Under the pieces are notes generated by a model. That model searched no databases and was not told the DNA's origin. It saw nothing but the letters and a program-made list of their open reading frames with translations. Of a DNA stretch of 5,252 nucleotides, positions 1 through 3,612 are shown one piece after another. Within the stretch, counting starts at the first letter, position 1; each line of letters opens with the position of its first letter. The position numbers and the translations under genes were made by a program. Source of the stretch: Clostridiales bacterium (GTDB taxonomy: Bacteria > Bacillota > Clostridia > Oscillospirales > Oscillospiraceae); NCBI GenBank assembly GCA_003522945.1, contig DPHR01000137.1:1-5252 (forward strand), read 5' to 3'.

Positions 1-1142
1 CGCCGACCTCCGGCCCCGAGCTCACGCCCGAACCGTCGGCTGCGCCCACCGCGGAGCCTACCGCGACGCCGGAACCGACGCCGGAGCCGAGCCCTGAATA
101 CTTCACCGTTTCCATGGTGGGCGACTGCACGCTCGCCGAGGCAAAGACCCGCCGCGGGTGGGGCACGGCGCTGCAGACCGTCGTCGGGAAAAACTACGAC
201 TATCCCTTCGCCAAAACCGTGCAGTACTTTGAAAAAGACTATCTCACGATCGCCAATCTTGAGTGCAACCTCTCGGACAAGTATTACGATTCCATTGAGC
301 AGTTCGTGTTTCTCGCCCCGGCGGATTACGCGAACATCCTCACCGCGGGCAGCGTGGAGTTCGTGACGCTGGCAAACAACCACACGATGGACTTCGGCCA
401 GAGCGCCTATGACGACACGGCCGCCGCGCTCGACGCCGTGGGCGTTGCCTACGCGGGCGAGGACGAAACGTATATCTACGAAAAGGACGGCGGCGTGAAG
501 GTCGGCATTTACTGCCTTTATAACCAGCTCACCTACAACGCCATGAGCATTCTCTCCGCGCAGGCGCAGGAAAAGCTCGTCGCGGCGTCGCGCGACAAGA
601 TCGCCGCGGGGCTCAAATCGCTTGAGGAGGCGGGCGCGGACTTCACCATCGCGTGCCTGCACATGGGCCGCGAGGGGTACTATGAACCCACCGACGTGCA
701 GACCGAGCTCTGCCGCTACACCGTGGACGCCGGCTTCAACGCCGTGTACTGCACGCACGCCCACCGGCTCCAGCCGGCGGAGGATTATAACGGCGGCGTT
801 ATCTTCTACGGTCTCGGCAACTTCATCTTCGGCGGCCACACCAACCCCGGCAACGGCACCGACCCCGGCGCTTACGACACCGGCATCGCGCAGCTCACGC
901 TCAAGCGCGTCGGCGGCGAGGTAACGCTCGACAGCTATTCCTTCATCCCCTGCTCGCTGAGCAGCACCGTCGGCCCCGACAGCACCGTGCTCGGGCCGAA
1001 CACGCTGAACAATTACCAGCCCCAGCCCTACACCGAGGGCGGCGACGCCTGGAACCGCGCCATGTCCATGCTCGACGGCACCTACGAGGGCGCGAACTAT
1101 CAGGTGGACTACGGCAACGTCCTCACCGCAATGAACGGGTAA
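1..1142 (+). CDS. CapA-family (PGA_cap) protein, 5' partial
   Basis: The reading frame is open from the window edge (first full codon at base 3) to TAA at 1140-1142, giving 379 visible residues. The ATG at 114 is an internal Met, because the family core (FTVSMVGDCTLA) starts before it. Numbering visible residues from base 3, the CapA/PGA_cap landmarks are in order: VGD at 39-41, NLE at 85-87, NNHTMDFG at 125-132, HMGREG at 220-225 (the usual HWG has Met for Trp), THAH at 251-254 and GLGNF at 270-274. This is the calcineurin-like fold related to the poly-gamma-glutamate capsule protein CapA. Residues 8-32 form a Pro/Thr/Glu linker, which suggests an off-window signal peptide or lipoprotein anchor and an extracytoplasmic location (inference). 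No capB/capC/capE genes are visible, so a true capsule role cannot be claimed; many such proteins are orphan putative metallophosphoesterases. The gene is separated from the next one by a new promoter and is not part of the downstream operon. The family call is firm; the substrate is unknown. Confidence 0.9.
   Translation, partial: PTSGPELTPEPSAAPTAEPTATPEPTPEPSPEYFTVSMVGDCTLAEAKTRRGWGTALQTVVGKNYDYPFAKTVQYFEKDYLTIANLECNLSDKYYDSIEQFVFLAPADYANILTAGSVEFVTLANNHTMDFGQSAYDDTAAALDAVGVAYAGEDETYIYEKDGGVKVGIYCLYNQLTYNAMSILSAQAQEKLVAASRDKIAAGLKSLEEAGADFTIACLHMGREGYYEPTDVQTELCRYTVDAGFNAVYCTHAHRLQPAEDYNGGVIFYGLGNFIFGGHTNPGNGTDPGAYDTGIAQLTLKRVGGEVTLDSYSFIPCSLSSTVGPDSTVLGPNTLNNYQPQPYTEGGDAWNRAMSMLDGTYEGANYQVDYGNVLTAMNG
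24..98 (+). repeat. Pro/Thr/Glu-rich linker repeat in the CapA-like protein
   Basis: This segment encodes a low-complexity run of Thr-Pro-Glu-Pro-type units just before the CapA core. At DNA level, 66-77 and 78-89 are near-identical 12-bp tandem units (11 of 12 bases equal). Such linkers commonly connect a membrane anchor or signal peptide to an exported catalytic domain in Gram-positive bacteria. The repeat could expand or contract in frame between strains. Confidence 0.7.
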
Positions 1143-1161
1143 ACGGGTGAAAATTTCCCGT
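1143..1161 (+). other. Weak inverted repeat just after the CapA-like gene
   Basis: ACGGG at 1143-1147 can pair with CCCGT at 1157-1161 around a 9-nt loop, with two further inner pairs possible. It starts directly after the stop codon, but AT-mixed sequence follows it rather than a T run. It could be a weak transcript end or a 3'-end stabilising hairpin. The clear terminator is the one at 1245-1270. Confidence 0.25.
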
Positions 1162-1218
1162 ATACTCTATATTAATTTAATGAAATCACTTGCAATCGCG
1201 CGCGGAGGGTGGTATAAT
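1161..1218 (+). promoter_or_regulatory. Sigma-A promoter of the rimP-nusA-infB operon, with UP-like region
   Basis: The -35 box is TTGCAA (1190-1195, 4 of 6 consensus bases). A 17-bp spacer follows, then a perfect TATAAT -10 box (1213-1218). The -10 is preceded by TGG (1210-1212), which fits the extended -10 motif TGn. Bases 1161-1189, just upstream of the -35, are strongly AT-rich and resemble an UP element for the RNA polymerase alpha subunit. Transcription should begin near 1225-1227. The contrast with the GC-rich genes on either side makes this promoter stand out. Read by eye, not scored by software. Confidence 0.85.
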
Positions 1219-1244
1219 CCCCTCGTACGAACGTAAGAAACAGG

Positions 1245-1270
1245 AAGAGTGGGCAAAACCCACTCTTTTT
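1245..1270 (+). terminator. Intrinsic terminator in the rimP leader
   Basis: AAGAGTGGG (1245-1253) pairs perfectly with CCCACTCTT (1259-1267) around the 5-nt loop CAAAA. A run of five T (1266-1270) follows, then GTTG. The U tract is short and broken by G in its distal part, a feature typical of terminators that benefit from NusA. In the reverse direction the hairpin is not followed by a useful T run, so it acts on the + strand only. It lies downstream of the promoter, so it would end read-through from the CapA-like gene and also attenuate the operon. Confidence 0.85.
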
Positions 1271-1305
1271 GTTGATTTAAAAGAATTTGTCAGAAACTGG
1301 AAATT

Positions 1306-1309
1306 GAGG
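1306..1309 (+). promoter_or_regulatory. Ribosome binding site of rimP
   Basis: GAGG lies 7 nt before the ATG at 1317, with a T6 run (1311-1316) directly in front of the start codon. It is the weakest Shine-Dalgarno sequence in the operon. An in-frame TGA at 1305-1307 rules out any earlier start. Confidence 0.75.
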
Positions 1310-1316
1310 ATTTTTT

Positions 1317-1769
1317 ATGAGTAAAGTCACCGAGACCGTGACCGCGCTGGCCGCGCCCGTCGCCGAAAAGCTGGGTCTGGAACTCTGGGATGTGGAATAC
1401 ATCCGCGAGGCCGGACAGTGGTTTCTGCGCGTGTACATCGACAAGGACGGCGGCGTTTCCATCAACGACTGCGAGGCGCTCTCCCGCGCGCTCGATCCCG
1501 TGCTGGACGAGGCAGACCCCATTCCGGACAGCTACGTTTTTGAGGTCAGCTCCGCCGGCGCCGAGCGCGAGCTCAAGCGCCCCGGCGACTTTGCGCGCTT
1601 TATGGGCAGCGGCGCGGAGGTGCGGCTCTATAAGCCGGTGAACGGCAGCAAGTCCTTTGTCGGAACGCTCTCCGGATACCGCGACGGCGACGTTACCTTG
1701 ACGATCGCTGGAAAAGAGACCACCTTTGAAAAGGCCCAGATCGCGCAGGTACGGCTGCGCGTGCTGTAA
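1317..1769 (+). CDS. rimP: Ribosome maturation factor RimP
   Basis: This 150-residue protein matches RimP (YlxS, DUF150) in length and layout. RimP is a cytoplasmic factor that binds the free 30S subunit and is needed for its late assembly. Residues 1 to about 83 form the N-terminal alpha/beta domain, with GLELWDVEY (20-28), the hydrophobic strand WFLRVYIDKDGGVSINDCE (35-53) and SRALDPVLDE (56-65). The hinge motif normally written SSPG is SSAG here (78-81), followed by ERELKRPGDF. The C-terminal SH3-like domain spans about 84-150 (GAEVRLYKPVNG, FVGTLSGY, VTLTI). It is the first gene of the operon and sits 38 bp before nusA, its conserved partner. The Pro-to-Ala change in SSPG is a minor deviation and not a sign of decay. 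Identification is secure from sequence and gene order. Confidence 0.97.
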   Translation: MSKVTETVTALAAPVAEKLGLELWDVEYIREAGQWFLRVYIDKDGGVSINDCEALSRALDPVLDEADPIPDSYVFEVSSAGAERELKRPGDFARFMGSGAEVRLYKPVNGSKSFVGTLSGYRDGDVTLTIAGKETTFEKAQIAQVRLRVL

Positions 1770-1772
1770 AAA

Positions 1773-1785
1773 ATCACAACGTGAT
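1773..1785 (+). other. Small inverted repeat in the rimP-nusA spacer
   Basis: ATCAC (1773-1777) and GTGAT (1781-1785) can form a 5-bp stem with a 3-nt loop, three bases after the rimP stop codon. No T run follows, so it is not a terminator. It may be incidental or may mark an mRNA processing or stability site between the two cistrons. Confidence 0.3.
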
Positions 1786-1792
1786 ATAACGT

Positions 1793-1798
1793 AAGGAG
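1793..1798 (+). promoter_or_regulatory. Ribosome binding site of nusA
   Basis: AAGGAG lies 9 nt before the ATG at 1808. A second in-frame ATG at 1817 encodes Met4, giving a protein starting MNAEFF, as many NusA homologues do, but it would be 18 nt from this site. The spacing therefore favours 1808, and the in-frame TAG at 1805-1807 excludes an earlier start. Confidence 0.8.
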
Positions 1799-1807
1799 CA
1801 AAAATAG

Positions 1808-2881
1808 ATGAGTGCAATGAACGCCGAATTTTTTGACGCCATCGAGCAGATCGAAAAGGAAAAGGGCATCCCCCGCGGATACATGCAGGAGAAGATCCAG
1901 CAGGCCCTGCTGACCGCCTTCAAGCGCGACAACCCCGACTGCGAGGATAATGTCGAGGTCATCATGGACGAGAATAAAAAGACCATCAGCATGTTCGTTC
2001 TCAAGACCATCGTGGAGGAGAGCGAGTATGTGAACGACGCCACGCAGATCCTGCTCGACGAGGCGCGTCACTATGATAAGAAGGCCGGCATCGGCGACAC
2101 CGTCCGCATCCCGGTCGAAACGAAGAAATTCGGCCGCATCGCGGCGCAGGCGGCAAAGCAGGTCATCATCCAGGGCATCCGCGAGGCGGAACGCGGCATC
2201 ATCTATGACGAGTTCACCTCCAAGGAGCACGAGATCCTCACCGGTGTCGTCACGCGCATCGATCCGCGCACCGGCGCCGTGTCCATCAAGATCAGCTCCA
2301 ACAGCGAATTCACCGAGGCCATGCTCTCCGCCACCGAGCGCATCAAGGGCGAAGAGCTCACCGAGGGCGACCGCATCAAGGTCTATGTCGTCGAGGTGCG
2401 CAAGTCCACCCGCGGCCCGCAGGTGCTCATCTCCCGCACGCACCCCGGTCTCGTCAAGCGGCTCTTTGAGCTGGAAGTGCCCGAGATCTTCGACGGCACG
2501 GTGGAGATCCGCTCCATCGCCCGCGAAGCCGGCAGCCGCACGAAGATGGCCGTCTACTCCGCCGATCCCGAGATTGATCCGATCGGCGCGTGCGTCGGCC
2601 CCCGCGGCGGGCGTGTGGCGAGCATCGTCAACGAGCTCGGCGGCGAGAAGATCGATATCATCAAATACAGCGAGGATCCCGAGCAGTACATCGCCTCGGC
2701 GCTCTCCCCGGCGGAGGTCCTCTCCGTTGAGGTGCTCGAGGAAGGCCACAGCTGCCGCGTGATCGTGCCGGACAGCCAGCTCTCTCTCGCCATCGGCAAG
2801 GAGGGCCAGAACGCCCGTCTCGCCGCGCGTCTCACCGGTTATAAAATCGATATCAAGCCGGAGAGCGCCGCGAACGAATAA
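1808..2881 (+). CDS. nusA: Transcription termination/antitermination protein NusA
   Basis: NusA binds elongating RNA polymerase and nascent RNA, where it promotes pausing and hairpin-dependent termination and takes part in antitermination on rRNA operons. The 357-residue product has the short Firmicutes architecture. The polymerase-binding N-terminal domain covers about 1-130 (MNAEFFDAI at 4-12, GRIAAQAAKQVIIQGIREAE at 109-128). An S1 domain covers about 140-205 (GVVTRIDPRTGAVSIKI at 146-162). The linker ISRTHPGLVKRLFELEVPEI (208-227) leads to KH1 with GPRG at 264-267 and KH2 with GKEG at 330-333, followed by QNARLAARLTGYKIDI. The protein ends soon after KH2 and lacks the acidic repeats of proteobacterial NusA. 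Both KH loops have intact GXXG motifs, so RNA binding should be functional. It is the likely feedback regulator of its own operon through the leader terminator at 1245-1270 (inference). Confidence 0.98.
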   Translation: MSAMNAEFFDAIEQIEKEKGIPRGYMQEKIQQALLTAFKRDNPDCEDNVEVIMDENKKTISMFVLKTIVEESEYVNDATQILLDEARHYDKKAGIGDTVRIPVETKKFGRIAAQAAKQVIIQGIREAERGIIYDEFTSKEHEILTGVVTRIDPRTGAVSIKISSNSEFTEAMLSATERIKGEELTEGDRIKVYVVEVRKSTRGPQVLISRTHPGLVKRLFELEVPEIFDGTVEIRSIAREAGSRTKMAVYSADPEIDPIGACVGPRGGRVASIVNELGGEKIDIIKYSEDPEQYIASALSPAEVLSVEVLEEGHSCRVIVPDSQLSLAIGKEGQNARLAARLTGYKIDIKPESAANE

Positions 2882-2921
2882 ACCACCCATCAAACGAACC
2901 CCGCCAGTCCACATACATTTC

Positions 2922-2927
2922 AGGAGG
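2922..2927 (+). promoter_or_regulatory. Strong ribosome binding site that fixes the TTG start of ylxR
   Basis: A perfect AGGAGG lies 7 nt before TTG at 2935. There is no ATG nearby in frame. The protein made from this TTG begins MPKTVPLRQCIGC, which is where YlxR proteins start, so both spacing and homology support the rare start codon. Confidence 0.85.
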
Positions 2928-2934
2928 AGCGCTT

Positions 2935-3204
2935 TTGCCGAAAACCGTACCGCTCCGGCAGTGCATCGGCTGCCGTGAACAAAAACCGAAAACCGAACTG
3001 ATCCGCGTCGTCCGCTCGCCGGAGGGGGAGCTCTCCATCGATCTGCGCGGCAGGGTGCCGGGACGCGGCGCCTATCTCTGCCGCAGCAGCGAGTGTCTGA
3101 AGCGCGCGGTCAAATCGCGCGCGCTCGAGCGCGCTCTGTCCGTCCCCGTGCCGGAGGACGTGTGGGCGCGGCTCACGGCGGAACTGGAGGCGGGCGATGG
3201 ATAA
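2935..3204 (+). CDS. ylxR: YlxR family RNA-binding protein (RNase P modulator RnpM)
   Basis: This 89-residue protein is the YlxR (DUF448) family member always found between nusA and infB in Firmicutes. Visible family marks are PLRQCIGCREQK (6-17) with the Cys-x-x-Cys pair at 10 and 13, LIRVVRSPEGE (22-32) and the signature GRGAYLC (43-49) followed by Cys54. The many Arg and Lys residues fit nucleic-acid binding. The B. subtilis protein has been reported to bind RNase P RNA and modulate its activity, hence the newer name RnpM; a role in transcription regulation has also been proposed. It starts with TTG after a very strong ribosome binding site, a combination that may set its level below that of NusA. 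Its last 8 bases overlap ylxQ, which implies translational coupling. The family call is secure; the exact role in this organism is not shown. Confidence 0.95.
   Translation: MPKTVPLRQCIGCREQKPKTELIRVVRSPEGELSIDLRGRVPGRGAYLCRSSECLKRAVKSRALERALSVPVPEDVWARLTAELEAGDG
3186..3190 (+). promoter_or_regulatory. Ribosome binding site of ylxQ inside ylxR
   Basis: GGAGG lies 6 nt before the ATG at 3197, within the last codons of ylxR. The ylxQ start therefore precedes the ylxR stop (3202-3204), which favours coupled translation by terminating ribosomes. Confidence 0.8.
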
Positions 3205-3610
3205 AGCAGCGCAATATCTCGGTCTCGCCCGGAAGGGCGGGATGCTCGCCGTCGGCGAGGAAGGAAGCGGCACGGCGATCGCCGCCGGAAAGGGGCGGCT
3301 TTTGATGCTCGCCGCCGACGCTTCCCCCAACGCGCAGAAACGCGCCGCGGGTTTTCTGTACGGTCACCGCGCACCGCTGCAGACGCTGCCCTGGACGAAG
3401 GCGGAGCTTTCTGCCATGATGGGCAAGCGCGGATGCAGCATGCTCTGCTTCACCGATCTGCCCCTCGCCGCGCGGTTCGCCGCCGCGCTTGCCGAGGAGC
3501 TTCCCGGCTGGAAGGAAACAGCCGAACTTCTCGCCCAGCGCGAGGATAAGCTCAAGCGGCGGAAGGCCGCGCCCCGTAAGCACACCGAGAGCGGAAAAAG
3601 GAGGAAATAA
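3197..3610 (+). CDS. ylxQ: YlxQ, L7Ae/L30e-family RNA-binding protein
   Basis: The 137-residue product opens with the YlxQ-type L7Ae fold: AAQYLGLARKGGMLAVGEE (4-22), then AIAAGKGRLLMLAADASPNAQKRA (27-50), where the A-x-DAS-x-N turn is the typical RNA-contact region. The B. subtilis homologue binds kink-turn RNA; its cellular targets are unknown. Here the core ends near residue 100 and is followed by a C-terminal extension of about 35 residues, mainly basic at its end (DKLKRRKAAPRKH, ending GKRRK). This makes the protein longer than the roughly 100-residue B. subtilis form. The final KRRK codons double as the ribosome binding site of infB, so the tail is partly shaped by that overlap. It overlaps ylxR by 8 bp and ends 2 bp before infB. 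The family call is firm from sequence and position. Confidence 0.93.
   Translation: MDKAAQYLGLARKGGMLAVGEEGSGTAIAAGKGRLLMLAADASPNAQKRAAGFLYGHRAPLQTLPWTKAELSAMMGKRGCSMLCFTDLPLAARFAAALAEELPGWKETAELLAQREDKLKRRKAAPRKHTESGKRRK
3598..3604 (+). promoter_or_regulatory. Strong ribosome binding site of infB
   Basis: AAGGAGG lies 8 nt before the ATG at 3613, embedded in the last Lys and Arg codons of ylxQ. It is the longest Shine-Dalgarno match in the operon and fits the high demand for IF2. Confidence 0.85.
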
Positions 3611-3612
3611 GT

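Larger units (their letters stand above)
1225..1316 (+). promoter_or_regulatory. 5' leader of the rimP operon, candidate transcription attenuator
   Basis: The predicted transcript has about 20 nt of single-stranded leader, then the terminator hairpin at 1245-1267, then about 46 nt of AT-rich sequence with the rimP ribosome binding site. A transcript ending at the U tract would be only about 45 nt long. I could not find a strong alternative pairing that would act as an antiterminator. This fits control by proteins acting on polymerase (NusA) better than a ligand-binding riboswitch. Read-through would deliver RimP, NusA, YlxR, YlxQ and IF2. The position and architecture are seen in the sequence; the regulatory role is inferred from the B. 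subtilis nusA operon precedent. Confidence 0.6.

Noticed and set aside
1161..1166. TATACT as a second -10 box
   Set aside because: No acceptable -35 sequence lies 16-18 bp upstream. It is better read as part of the AT-rich stretch before the main promoter.
1249..1275. Tiny leader peptide frame GTG-to-TGA of 8 codons running through the terminator hairpin (MGKTHSFC)
   Set aside because: The AGGA before it is only about 3 nt from the GTG, too close to work well. There is also no run of a single amino acid's codons as in classical peptide attenuators.
1219..1309. Possible pairing of CCCCTC (1219-1224) with the rimP ribosome binding site GAGG
   Set aside because: The CCCCTC lies upstream of the predicted transcription start, so it would not be in the operon's own RNA.
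1271..1316. Riboswitch or T-box in the rimP leader
   Set aside because: The leader is too short (about 90 nt in total) and shows only one hairpin, with no aptamer-like junction or T-box sequence.
1628..2914. 428-residue open frame on the minus strand opposite nusA
   Set aside because: It is antisense to a complete nusA, with low-complexity Asp/Ala/Leu/Gly composition and no recognisable motif or ribosome binding site.
2882..2934. Terminator or promoter between nusA and ylxR
   Set aside because: The 53-bp spacer has no inverted repeat with a T run and no convincing -10/-35 pair. It holds only the ylxR ribosome binding site.
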